Shown here: in pieces, positions 32,331-40,374 of the stretch
Position numbering within the stretch: position 1 is the first letter of the stretch
Layout of the letters: each line of letters opens with the position of its first letter
Assembly (NCBI GenBank): GCA_030263665.1
Contig: SZPK01000001.1
Location: 124,001 to 188,000, forward strand
Source of the DNA: Villigracilis sp024434165
GTDB taxonomy: Bacteria > Chloroflexota > Anaerolineae > Anaerolineales > Villigracilaceae
Length of the DNA: 64,000 nucleotides
Direction of reading: 5' to 3'
Position numbers and translations under genes: made by a program
Notes under the pieces: model-generated
The model's database searches: none
Told to the model about the DNA's origin: nothing
The model's input: the letters and a program-made list of their open reading frames with translations, nothing else

Positions 32331-33113
32331 ATGACTAAGATTTATGATCTATCCCAAGACCTCAACCAGGATTGTTCCTTCTGGCCCTTCTACCCGCCAT
32401 TTGAAGTGAAATACATCAAGCGCAAAGCGGAACAGGGAGTAAATGCGCAGTACATCCAGACCTCCAATCACATGGGCACGCACCTGGATGCGCCGCGGCA
32501 TTTCGTGACCAAAGGCAAGACCATTGACCAAATCCCCATCGAGTGGTGTTACGGACCTGGCGTCATCGTTGACCTGAGCGACATGCTCGATGAACTCGGT
32601 CTGTTTACGCCTGAAGATATCGAAAAGCGGGCGGATGTGCGCGAAGGCGACATATTGTTCATTCACACAGGCTGGCACAAGTACTCGTTCTTCGGCGAAG
32701 AAGCGGACGAAGAGAAGTACATCCATCGCCATCCAGGTCCGCATTACAGCATTTGCGACTGGCTGTTGAAGAAGAAAATCCACATCTGGGGCGTAGATAT
32801 GATTTCGACGGATCATCCTATGAATCTGCCTATTGGTCGTTTCCTCGGCAAAGGCGGATTAGAGCATTGGCAGAAAGTCCGTGCGAAGACGGAAGCGAAA
32901 TTCGGCGCGGATAAGATGGATGAACTCTTCCCCGATTCAGCATACCAACTCACCCACAATGCCTTGTTCCCGCACGATTGCATCCACGTGGAGAATCTAG
33001 GCGGCGACATCGGCTTGAAGGAACTGCACAACAAACGCATCACCCTCGGCGTCTTCCCATGGAAATTCAAAGGCGGAGAGGCGGCGTTTTGCAGAGCGGT
33101 GGCGTGGGTGTAG
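32331..33113 (+). CDS. Cyclase-family metal-dependent hydrolase
   Basis: The 260-residue protein has the metal-binding motif of the cyclase/kynurenine formamidase family: NHMGTHLDAPRHF (HxGTHxDxPxH) near residues 46-58, and HTGWHKYSFFGEE, VDMISTDHPMN further on. Related enzymes hydrolyse formamides or cyclic amides such as isatin. In this operon it probably opens a ring or cuts an amide in the pathway served by the molybdenum hydroxylase. AAAGGAGTTTCCC precedes the ATG. The substrate cannot be told from sequence. Confidence 0.9.
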   Translation: MTKIYDLSQDLNQDCSFWPFYPPFEVKYIKRKAEQGVNAQYIQTSNHMGTHLDAPRHFVTKGKTIDQIPIEWCYGPGVIVDLSDMLDELGLFTPEDIEKRADVREGDILFIHTGWHKYSFFGEEADEEKYIHRHPGPHYSICDWLLKKKIHIWGVDMISTDHPMNLPIGRFLGKGGLEHWQKVRAKTEAKFGADKMDELFPDSAYQLTHNALFPHDCIHVENLGGDIGLKELHNKRITLGVFPWKFKGGEAAFCRAVAWV

Positions 33114-33124
33114 AAAGTAGAAAA

Positions 33125-33198
33125 ATTCTATGATTCTCTAATTCTCGGCTTTCGTGAGTCTGAGGATTGGAGAATTAGACGAACGAGAATTGGAGAAT
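33125..33198. repeat. Word-repeat hairpin upstream of the large hydroxylase subunit
   Basis: TGATTCTCTAATTCTCG (left) pairs with the right words GAGGATTGGAGAATTAGA and CGAGAATTGGAGAATT. The right arm runs up to the ATG at 33200, so the ribosome site, if any, is GGAG inside the word itself. Confidence 0.78.
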
Positions 33199-33199
33199 T

Positions 33200-35533
33200 A
33201 TGACCACTCGATACTTCGGCGAACGGATTAAGCGTAACGAAGACCCGCGTCTGCTGACGGGACAAGCCTTATACGTGGACGATGTGGATTTGCCTAACAT
33301 GCTCCACGCGGCGTTTTTGCGGAGTCCGTATGCTCATGCGAAGATAAATAACATTGATGTTTCGCAGGCACTCCAACGCGCGGGTGTAGTTGCGGTTTAC
33401 ACGGCGAATGACCTGGGCGATTACTGGAAGCCTGGACCACTGCTCGTCTCGCCGCCGCCAGTGAAGGATATTATCTTCAATGAAAAGACTCAAGTTCCGC
33501 TCGCAAAGGATAAGGTCAAGTTTGCGGGTGAGCCAATCGTGATGGTCGTGGCGGAGAGTCGCTACATCGCCGAAGATGCGCTGGCGGATATTCAAGTGGA
33601 TTACGAACCGCTTGAAGCCGTCGTTGATATGGAAAAGGCTTTAGGTGCAGAGAGTCCAATCATCCATGAAGAGATTGGCTCGAACGTCGCGGCGCATGTG
33701 GTGCAGACGAAGGGCGATTACGAATCAGCGAAAAAGGAGGCGGCGCTGGTCATCAAGCGCCGATTCAATTACGAGCACGGCTGCGCCGCGGCGATGGAAA
33801 ACCGCGGCATCGTCGCGGAGTGGGATAAGCGCGCGGGGAGATTAACGGTCTGGGACACCACTCAGGCTCCCGTCGTGATTCGAAACGGGCTGGCGGGCAT
33901 GCTTGGGCTGTCAGAGCGGCAGGTCCGCGTCATCGCGCCGTTCATCGGCGGCGGATTCGGCCCGAAGATCATGATGTTCTATCAAGAGGAAGTTCTCGTC
34001 CCGTGGGCGGCGATGAAGTTGAACCGCCCCGTCAAATGGATCGAAGACCGCGCCGAGAATTTCGTCGCCACCACACACGAGCGCGGACAAATTCACGATG
34101 CGGAGGCGGCGTTCGACAAGGACGGTCGCATTCTCGGCGTGCATGACGTCTTTCTGCATGACACGGGCGCGTATGCTCCGTATGGCTTGACTGTGGCACT
34201 CAACTCGCAAGCCAACACGCTTGGCGTGTACGACATCCGAAACTATTACAGCGAGTTCACGGCGGTCTTTACCAACAAGACCATCGTCACGCCGTATCGC
34301 GGCGCGGGACGTCAGCATGGCACGTTTGTCATCGAGCGCCTGTTGGACATTGCCGCAAAGGAACTCAAGATTGACCGCGCCGAAATCCGACGGCGTAATT
34401 TCATCCAGCCAAATCAATTCCCGTACAACAATGAGATCATCTATCAGGATTTTGTCCCGCTGGTGTACGACAGCGGAAATTACGAACCGCTGCTCGACCA
34501 CACGCTTGAAAAGATCGAGTATCACAAATTCGTCAACGAAATACAGCCGAAACTACGCGCCGAAGGCAAACACGTTGGCATCGGCATCGTCGCGTATGTT
34601 GAAGGGACGGGCATCGGTCCCTACGAAGGGGCAAAAGTACAGGTGATGGGAAGCGGGCGCGTCTCGGTCGTCACGGGCGTCGGCACGCAGGGACAGGGTC
34701 ATTACACGAGTTACGCGCAGATCGTTGCAGAGCAGCTCGGCGTGAGCGTGGATAAGATTGACGTGGTCACGGGCGACACCGACCAGTTCTATTGGGGCGC
34801 AGGGACGTTTGCCAGCCGTGGCGCGGTCGTGGCGGGCAATGCCATCAACGAGGCCGCAAAGGTCGTGCGCAAGAAAATTCTCAAACTTGCCTCCGAACAT
34901 CTCAACGCGCCCGAAGAGGAACTCGAACTCGAAGATGGCTTCGTGAAAGTGCAGGACATGCCGCGCCTGTCCATTTCACTGGGTGAATTGGCAGGCAAGG
35001 CGAATCCGATGCGTGGAGCGGTCAAGCCTAGCACAGAGCCCGGGTTGGAGGCGACCAACTATTTCGGTCCAGAAAGAGGCGCCACCGCCAGCGGCATCCA
35101 CGCGATGATTCTCGAAGCGGATCCCGAAACGATGCAAATCAAAATCCAAAAATATCTCGTCGTGCATGATTGCGGCAAGGTGATTAATCCTCTAATTCTC
35201 GATGGTCAAATTCACGGTGGTGTCGCACAAGGAATCGGTAACGCCTTTTATGAACGTCTCGCCTACGACGAAAATGGGCAGCTGCTCAACGGCACGTTCA
35301 TGGATTATCACCTGCCCACCAGCCTGGATGTGCCGCGCATCGAAACTGCACACGGCGAAACGCTCTCGCCGCTCAACCCGATGGGCGTGAAGGGCGCCGG
35401 GGAGGCGGGCGCGATCCCCGTCGGTCCGCTGTTTGCGCAGGCATTGGAAGACGCTTTACATGATGTGGATTTTGAGATTTTGGAAATCCCGCTGAATTCG
35501 AATCGGGTGTGGGAGATTGTGAATGGAAAGTAG
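33200..35533 (+). CDS. Molybdenum hydroxylase large catalytic subunit (CoxL/XdhA superfamily, form II type)
   Basis: The 777-residue molybdopterin-binding subunit. N-terminal a/b hammerhead domain (about 20-140) is followed by the cofactor domains. The active-site loop reads YRGAGR (366-371), the form II / xanthine-dehydrogenase type, not the AYxCSFR of true CO dehydrogenases. GVKGAGEAGAIP holds the catalytic Glu (E735). GGGFGPK (about 250) and GTQGQGHYTS (about 495) contact the cofactor. So it hydroxylates a carbon of a heterocycle or aldehyde, not CO. Unusually it lies 5.8 kb after the small subunit gene, with amidase, fdrA, DUF1116 and cyclase between. Its start sits at the end of a word hairpin. 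Confidence 0.93.
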   Translation: MTTRYFGERIKRNEDPRLLTGQALYVDDVDLPNMLHAAFLRSPYAHAKINNIDVSQALQRAGVVAVYTANDLGDYWKPGPLLVSPPPVKDIIFNEKTQVPLAKDKVKFAGEPIVMVVAESRYIAEDALADIQVDYEPLEAVVDMEKALGAESPIIHEEIGSNVAAHVVQTKGDYESAKKEAALVIKRRFNYEHGCAAAMENRGIVAEWDKRAGRLTVWDTTQAPVVIRNGLAGMLGLSERQVRVIAPFIGGGFGPKIMMFYQEEVLVPWAAMKLNRPVKWIEDRAENFVATTHERGQIHDAEAAFDKDGRILGVHDVFLHDTGAYAPYGLTVALNSQANTLGVYDIRNYYSEFTAVFTNKTIVTPYRGAGRQHGTFVIERLLDIAAKELKIDRAEIRRRNFIQPNQFPYNNEIIYQDFVPLVYDSGNYEPLLDHTLEKIEYHKFVNEIQPKLRAEGKHVGIGIVAYVEGTGIGPYEGAKVQVMGSGRVSVVTGVGTQGQGHYTSYAQIVAEQLGVSVDKIDVVTGDTDQFYWGAGTFASRGAVVAGNAINEAAKVVRKKILKLASEHLNAPEEELELEDGFVKVQDMPRLSISLGELAGKANPMRGAVKPSTEPGLEATNYFGPERGATASGIHAMILEADPETMQIKIQKYLVVHDCGKVINPLILDGQIHGGVAQGIGNAFYERLAYDENGQLLNGTFMDYHLPTSLDVPRIETAHGETLSPLNPMGVKGAGEAGAIPVGPLFAQALEDALHDVDFEILEIPLNSNRVWEIVNGK

Positions 35534-35545
35534 AAAGTGGATACT

Positions 35546-35579
35546 GGTGGTCGAGTAGCGAAGCGTATCGAGAGCACCC
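35546..35579. repeat. GGTGGTCGAGTAGCG palindromic repeat
   Basis: GGTGGTCGAGTAGCGAAGCG followed by TATCGAGAGCACCC; its ends GGTGGTC.. and ..GAGAGCACCC are roughly self-complementary. A relative lies in frame in the AMP-ligase gene (43194-43242) and another inside the repeat at 344-383. The rest of 35534-35680 holds nothing I recognise. Confidence 0.6.
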
Positions 35580-35680
35580 GCTTCTTTCCAAGCCGATGGT
35601 TGATTCCGACCATCAGGCATTTCTTCCACCCGAGACGCTGACGGTGAATTGAGAAATAAGAACGAGATAATTCAGGAAAA

Positions 35681-35689
35681 TGGTATAAT
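35681..35689 (+). promoter_or_regulatory. Extended -10 promoter of the AT-rich island
   Basis: TGGTATAAT is a perfect extended -10 element, 46 bases upstream of the ATG at 35736. No -35 match at the right distance, as expected for an extended -10 promoter. Confidence 0.55.
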
Positions 35690-35735
35690 GACATCCAACG
35701 TATTTCGTCCAAATTCGTTGATAGGGAGAGCAGAT

Positions 35736-36203
35736 ATGGCAACTATTCGTGATTTTGATGAACTCAAAATACAACTTACTGAATTAGCAAAAGTTGTAAA
35801 CGCTTTTAAATCTGAAGCGGTTCAGTTAAGAGTAGTGGAAATTGTTCTGAGTGAATTTCTTGGCGTTAGCATTAGCCAGGAACACGAAATCCCCAAAACG
35901 CGCTCTAGTAATAGGAAGAAGTTGTCACCAAAGAGGAAAACTAAATCTGCTAGCACACCCGAGATTGAAGGTAAGAAATCCAAAGCAAGAGCAATAGGAC
36001 CCGCGACGATATTATCATCATTGATTGATGAAAATTTCTTTTCCAAACACCAAACTTTAAATAGTATTATCGAACATGCAAAAACTAAGAAAGCAACTAC
36101 TTTGAAACCTAATGAACTTTCTGGACCTATTGCTAGATTTGTTCGTGATGGAAGATTGAAAAGGGAAAAGAACAATGACGGGCAATACGAGTACTTCACA
36201 TAG
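35736..36203 (+). CDS. Unknown protein with lysine-rich linker and C-terminal winged-helix-like domain
   Basis: The 155-residue protein has three parts: an N-terminal helical segment (1-50), a very basic Ser/Lys linker (about 55-95, with RKKLSPKRKTKSAS) and a C-terminal ~65-residue domain (ILSSLIDENFFSKHQTLNSI ... ELSGPIARFVRDGRLKRE) that looks like a winged helix ending in a beta wing. I infer nucleic-acid binding. ATG 35736 is chosen because AGGGAGAG lies 7-14 bases upstream; longer starts lack a site. The gene is markedly AT-richer than the rest of the window. It overlaps the next gene by 29 bases, so the two are coupled. Confidence 0.65.
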   Translation: MATIRDFDELKIQLTELAKVVNAFKSEAVQLRVVEIVLSEFLGVSISQEHEIPKTRSSNRKKLSPKRKTKSASTPEIEGKKSKARAIGPATILSSLIDENFFSKHQTLNSIIEHAKTKKATTLKPNELSGPIARFVRDGRLKREKNNDGQYEYFT

Positions 36204-36981
36204 CTCAATTGACTTGGAAACGGCGCTTTCCAATGTTCCAAATAAATTTAGACAAAAAATAATAACTGCGTATTTGGAACTGAAAAAGCGATATTCTGGG
36301 GCAAGCCGCGATTCGTCATGGGATGCAGCGGGATTAAGCGCGGGAAAGTTTTGTGAAGGCATATTGCGGTTTTTACAGAATGAACTCACGGGAGCGTTTA
36401 TCCCTTTCGGAACACATATTTCAAACTTTGCCGATGAATGTGGGAAATTAATTAAACTTCCTATAACAAGCGGAAACGAATCAACGCGGGTAATTATTCC
36501 CCGAGCACTGATTTATTTATATACTCTACGTGGCAAACGAGGGATAGGGCATGTGGGCGGAGACGTTGAAGCTAATCAAATCGATATGGCAACAATTATC
36601 CGCACTTGTGATTGGATTACTTGTGAATTGATTCGCATTTATCATAAACTATCTCTTGAAGAAGCCCAAGCTGTCGTAGATGCAATTTCTCAACGGGAAT
36701 CACCATTTATATGGAATATTGCTGGTAAAAAACGCGTATTGAAGTTAGGACTTTCTTACAAACAACAAACTTTACTCCTTCTTTACACAGAACCTGATAC
36801 AGGCGTGCTTACGGAAGATCTGTGCGAGTGGGTCGAACATCCACGCATAAGGGAATTTAAAAGCGATGTATTAGTTAAACTTCATGGAGAGCGATTAATT
36901 GAATATGACAAAGCAAATGAGATCGTTTATTTGTCACCTTTGGGTATAGAAGAAGTAGAAACCAAAATCATAAGGGGTTGA
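36175..36981 (+). CDS. Unknown protein, possible HEPN-like domain plus C-terminal winged helix
   Basis: The 268-residue protein is not from a family I can name with certainty. The first 165 residues are helical and contain R119-GKRGIG-H126, which fits the Rx4-6H motif of HEPN ribonucleases, in the context IPRALIYLYTLRGKRGIGHV. The last ~75 residues (KQQTLLLLYTEPDTGVLTED ... NEIVYLSPLGIEEVETKI) look like a winged helix. It overlaps the preceding gene by 29 bases. AT-rich composition unlike its neighbours suggests transfer. A role in defence or toxin activity is speculation based on the motif and the neighbouring toxin-antitoxin pair. Confidence 0.62.
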   Translation: MTGNTSTSHSSIDLETALSNVPNKFRQKIITAYLELKKRYSGASRDSSWDAAGLSAGKFCEGILRFLQNELTGAFIPFGTHISNFADECGKLIKLPITSGNESTRVIIPRALIYLYTLRGKRGIGHVGGDVEANQIDMATIIRTCDWITCELIRIYHKLSLEEAQAVVDAISQRESPFIWNIAGKKRVLKLGLSYKQQTLLLLYTEPDTGVLTEDLCEWVEHPRIREFKSDVLVKLHGERLIEYDKANEIVYLSPLGIEEVETKIIRG

Positions 36982-37049
36982 CAATATGATGGATTTTCCT
37001 ATTATTGGTTATAAATCGTTAGCTCCAAATTCTTTCGAGGAGAAACAAA

Positions 37050-37772
37050 ATGATATCCGAAGTAGTAGATCTGCTTGAATTAATCAGGAAACTTGTTGCT
37101 CGAAAGTCTGAAATGGATCATACGTATTATGATAATTTTATTAAACCAACTTGGGAGGCGTTTGTCAAAATACACGAAGACTATAAAGTATCGTTCAAAA
37201 ATTACGTTTTCATTACTAATCAACCAAATTATCAAGTTGAGGAGTTAGTAGCCGCAATTAGACATGACTCAATATACACTAATGACTTAAGAAGCGAACT
37301 CGAATCATATTTGTGGTCTTTAATCTCATCTTCGAAGAAAGATCCCAGCCCAAAGGAAGATTGTCTGTTCACTTTTCTTAGAGAAATATCATTCTATTTT
37401 TTTGTGAAAAACGAATTCCGAACGAATGAACCTAAGAACAATGAGAATTATGATCTTTCCTATGATTTGTCTTGGAAAGACTCACTTCAGAAACCATCTG
37501 CCAATTCGCCTAAAATCAAGAAACTTATCTCGGACTTTACCTCCCATGATCCACAAAGCATTAATAAGGATGTAAACCTAGGGTTTGAATATCAAATCCT
37601 ATATCCTGCAAATCGACCTAGATTTAGAGCAATTATTCACTTAGCAAGGAATAAGGACGAGAATCCAAAAGACACCACAGAGTTCTTTAATCTGCTGATC
37701 AAGGATTTGCAATACCGCTATGGAAAAGTCTCTCTTGCCCATCAGCGTCTGAAGGTTGAATTATTAACGTAA
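37050..37772 (+). CDS. Unknown protein of the AT-rich island
   Basis: The 240-residue protein is mostly helical in its N-terminal half (VVDLLELIRKLVARKSEMDHTYY shown by position 5-27) and rich in charged and aromatic residues. No motif I recognise. CGAGGAGAAACAAA lies before the ATG and supports the start. It follows the HEPN-like gene after 68 bases and shares its AT-rich composition. It may be the third part of one small system. The C-terminal end overlaps the start of the repeat-rich gap. Confidence 0.55.
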   Translation: MISEVVDLLELIRKLVARKSEMDHTYYDNFIKPTWEAFVKIHEDYKVSFKNYVFITNQPNYQVEELVAAIRHDSIYTNDLRSELESYLWSLISSSKKDPSPKEDCLFTFLREISFYFFVKNEFRTNEPKNNENYDLSYDLSWKDSLQKPSANSPKIKKLISDFTSHDPQSINKDVNLGFEYQILYPANRPRFRAIIHLARNKDENPKDTTEFFNLLIKDLQYRYGKVSLAHQRLKVELLT

Positions 37773-38184
37773 GCCCCCTCATTTTTGTCAAACCGCTCTT
37801 TGAGCGTACGCCAGTATTTCCCCCATCCTGCGCTTGCATCGTAATGGACCTCACCCCCGATTCCGACGATTGATCGGCGTGTGGGTTGGACCTCACCCTG
37901 ATTGGCCTGATTGATCGGCATGTCCGTTTGCCCCTTCGCGAAGCACCCCCGTGGGGCTCCCAAGGGAGAGGGTATGAGGTCGGTTTCTTTTCTGCATGAT
38001 AGACGAATCGGTTCCAAAGATAATCTTGTTTGATGGAGGCCTGGCTTCTCCCCTGCCCCCAGAATGGGGGTTGGGGGACATCGTACCCGAAGAGTAGCGG
38101 AGTGGTAGACGGGAGAGGGGTCCGTTCGTTGAAGTCAACTCGGAACATGCGAGGTTTATCTCAAGACAGGGACTCGCACCACAG
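37773..38184. other. Gap filled with decayed palindromic repeats
   Basis: About 410 bases with no believable gene. It holds degenerate relatives of the CCCTCACCCC family: CCTCACCCCCG, a GTGGGGCTCCCAAGGGAGAGGG segment near 37953-37973, and CCCCTGCCCCCAGAATGGGG near 38052-38071. The segment GATTGATCGGC occurs twice (37869-37879 and 37908-37918). The mixture looks like several old insertions at the edge of the AT-rich island. Confidence 0.6.
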
Positions 38185-38421
38185 CTACAACTTGTCAGCC
38201 TCCTCTGGTTCTACGTCTGGGGCTTTACTCAGAATTTCAAGCAATTTTTCGCGGCTGCCGCGCTTGGCTCGTTTTTCCAAATATTCAATGGTTGAAATGG
38301 CGGCGACTTTTTCAGCGACGGCAAGCATCACAAACTGATTCACCGAAATACCCTCCTCCTTTGCCAGTTCACGAAGTTGTTCATGCAATGATTTGGGTAG
38401 GCGTAAACTTAATGCGCTCAT
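38185..38421 (-). CDS. Ribbon-helix-helix antitoxin-like protein
   Basis: The 78-residue protein begins MSALSLRLPKSLHEQLRELA and continues with EEGISVNQFVMLAVAEKVA, the beta-helix-helix fold of Arc/CopG/HicB-type regulators. It should bind DNA as a dimer and neutralise the PIN protein encoded just upstream; its ATG overlaps the toxin stop by four bases. The C-terminal half (LEKRAKRGSREKLLEILSKA) is a likely toxin-binding tail. The toxin-first order is the reverse of most VapBC pairs. Confidence 0.85.
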   Translation of the reverse strand: MSALSLRLPKSLHEQLRELAKEEGISVNQFVMLAVAEKVAAISTIEYLEKRAKRGSREKLLEILSKAPDVEPEEADKL

Positions 38422-38849
38422 TCATTCACCTCACGAAGTATCTGCAAAAACTCTTTTGGAGTGATTGCCTGAATTCCAAATTGTTCTGTCCCTTTGAAAT
38501 CACTGATGTTATGGGTCACGATGTATTCACATCCTGCCGAAACCGCCAATTCAAGGACAAGTTCGTCATTTACGTCGGTCAGGAAGGGTCTCCACAGAAA
38601 ATAGATCTGGTGATGATGCGCCATCGAACACAGAGAATCAATGAAAATTGACGCATCCTCTTCAGATAATCCCAGTTCATCCCGGTGACGTTGAATGACC
38701 TCTTCGTATTCAAGAATCAGCGCAACCGAATCGTGGATTTCAAACTGATGCGTTCCGACTAATGTCAACAACTTGTTCGAAGCGCCTCTCTTTGAACGCA
38801 GGGCGGCGATGATAACATTGGTGTCCAGTACAATGTTGGGGACGCTCAT
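38418..38849 (-). CDS. PIN-domain putative toxin
   Basis: The 143-residue protein has the PIN nuclease fold: D9 in IVLDTNVIIAALRS, an acidic middle (EYEEVIQRHRDE), and D/E residues in TDVNDELVLELAVSAG with the final THNISDF. It is of the COG1569 type rather than classical VapC. It should cleave RNA with Mg2+ when not bound by the neighbouring antitoxin. First gene of a two-gene minus-strand operon; the AT-rich GTTACATACAATATCGTATA upstream (38862-38881 region, minus strand) contains a dyad that may be the promoter-operator. Confidence 0.87.
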   Translation of the reverse strand: MSVPNIVLDTNVIIAALRSKRGASNKLLTLVGTHQFEIHDSVALILEYEEVIQRHRDELGLSEEDASIFIDSLCSMAHHHQIYFLWRPFLTDVNDELVLELAVSAGCEYIVTHNISDFKGTEQFGIQAITPKEFLQILREVNE

Positions 38850-38934
38850 GGCGGTATTATATACGATATTGTATGTAACATCAAATGCTTGATGAAGGTG
38901 TTATGAATAGACCAAGTCCTTTGGGCTGGGAGTT

Positions 38935-38950
38935 TGCTAAAATAGCCCCA
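38935..38950 (+). promoter_or_regulatory. Extended -10 promoter giving a probable leaderless transcript
   Basis: TGCTAAAAT (38935-38943) is an extended -10 element. The expected start of transcription, seven bases after it, falls on the A of the ATG at 38950. There is no ribosome site before that ATG. Confidence 0.5.
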
Positions 38951-39810
38951 TGATCCTCCTCACTGGCGCAAGCGGCAAGACGGGCAAAGCTCTGCTCAAA
39001 TCCCTCACGAAAGCGGAAGGTGTTTGTGCGTTCGTTCATCGGGAAGAGCAGGTTTCGGTTGCGAGCTCGTTAGGCGCAGAGAAAATCATCGTCGGGGATT
39101 TGCGCGACAAAGTTGCGATTCGCTCGGCGATGGAGGGGGTGCGGGCGGTGTATCATATTTGTCCGAATATGAGTCCTGATGAAGGAGTAATTGGTAATTT
39201 AGTAATTGGGGAAGCGCGGAAAGCGGGCGTGGAGCATTTTGTCTATCACTCGGTGTTGCATCCGCAGATCGAAGTGATGAACCATCACTGGCAAAAGATG
39301 CGCGTGGAGGAGAGGCTGTTCGAGTCGGGGTTACCTTTCACCATTCTTCAACCCGCGCCGTATATGCAGAATCTATTGGCAGGGTGGAAGAGCCTCTTGG
39401 AAGACGGTGTACTGCATGTTCCGTATTCTGTTGAGGCGAAGTTCAGTTTTCTGGATTTGGACGACCTTGCTGAAGCCGCGCGGATCGTGCTGACCGAGCC
39501 GGGTCACTTCAATGCGACGTATGAATTGGCGGGGACGGGACCCACATCTCATGCGGAGGCGGCGGAGGTGTTCGGGCGGGTTTTGGGCAAGAAGGTAAAG
39601 GCTGAGAAAGAGGCGATTCGAGACTGGAGCAGGCGCACGGGTGGAATGAGCGGGTACGCAGTCGAAAACCTGGTGAGGATGTTCGAGTATTACGATCAGT
39701 GGGGCTTGGTGGGGAATGTCAACGTGTTGCGGTGGATTTTGAGACGCGAGCCGACGTCACTTGAGACATTTGTACAACGAATGATTCAAGATCGAGGATC
39801 GGAGCCTTGA
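38950..39810 (+). CDS. NmrA-like NAD(P)-binding protein
   Basis: The 286-residue protein begins with a Rossmann motif, ILLTGASGKTGKALL, followed by AEKIIVGDLRD and VYHICPNM, as in atypical short-chain dehydrogenases of the NmrA/NAD(P)H-binding group. The usual catalytic YxxxK is not evident (HFVYHSVLHPQ sits near that place), so it may be a redox sensor or a reductase for quinone-like substrates. Residues near 80 are encoded by AATTGGTAATTTAGTAATTG, a word-repeat. No ribosome site: probably leaderless. Confidence 0.85.
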   Translation: MILLTGASGKTGKALLKSLTKAEGVCAFVHREEQVSVASSLGAEKIIVGDLRDKVAIRSAMEGVRAVYHICPNMSPDEGVIGNLVIGEARKAGVEHFVYHSVLHPQIEVMNHHWQKMRVEERLFESGLPFTILQPAPYMQNLLAGWKSLLEDGVLHVPYSVEAKFSFLDLDDLAEAARIVLTEPGHFNATYELAGTGPTSHAEAAEVFGRVLGKKVKAEKEAIRDWSRRTGGMSGYAVENLVRMFEYYDQWGLVGNVNVLRWILRREPTSLETFVQRMIQDRGSEP

Positions 39811-39820
39811 TATTCTCCAC

Positions 39821-40318
39821 TCACTTCTCCATCGGCACAAGCGCCTTCATCACATCACCATAGTCCCAGCCATCGATCGAAGGCGGTTCGATGCCCAGCG
39901 CGGTGAGCATGCTCTTGATCTGTTCGCGGTGTTCGGTGGCGTGGTTGATGATCTGCACCATCAGCACCCACGGCTCGACGTAGTAGTCGTCCCGTGTTTG
40001 GAGCCGGGATTGGGGGAGTTTGTCAACGTCTTTGGCGAGTTCCAGCAGCCGTTCACCGCTGTCTTTCAAGGATGCCTGCAATTCATCGAATTGCACCGTA
40101 ACGCGATCCCGCCGCTCTTCCAGCGGGAGGGTGAGGAGTCTCAGATAACCGTATTGCGCCGATACCAGATGGATCAGCGTAGCGCGAATGCTGCCCTCCG
40201 TGGCGGATTGCGGCGGGGCGTCGAGTTGTTCATCGGTCAGAGCGGAGCAAGCCTCCAGGATTTTTTGGTTTGCCCAGTTGTTGTGTTCGAAGAGGCGTGC
40301 GAGGAAATTTGCGGTCAT
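39821..40318 (-). CDS. DinB-family protein
   Basis: The 165-residue four-helix protein of the DinB/YfiT superfamily. The likely metal-binding histidines are in LIHLVSAQYGYL (about residue 48) and INHATEHREQI (about 126 and 130). Such proteins are Ni/Zn-binding and some are thiol transferases (with bacillithiol or mycothiol); the substrate is unknown. AAAGGAG lies 6-12 bases before the ATG on the minus strand. It is divergent from the DUF2877 gene with 56 bases between them. Confidence 0.88.
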   Translation of the reverse strand: MTANFLARLFEHNNWANQKILEACSALTDEQLDAPPQSATEGSIRATLIHLVSAQYGYLRLLTLPLEERRDRVTVQFDELQASLKDSGERLLELAKDVDKLPQSRLQTRDDYYVEPWVLMVQIINHATEHREQIKSMLTALGIEPPSIDGWDYGDVMKALVPMEK

Positions 40319-40374
40319 GCGAGGCTCCTTTTTGGGCAGATCAATATGATAGACTCTGTCCAGATTATACGCCC

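Noticed and set aside
26011..35533. True aerobic CO dehydrogenase (coxMSL)
   Set aside because: The large subunit has YRGAGR at 366-371, not the AYxCSFR loop of form I CO dehydrogenase.
36986..37078. 30-codon open frame between two genes of the AT-rich island
   Set aside because: Short, no ribosome site, and it overlaps the next start; could be a leader peptide but nothing supports it.
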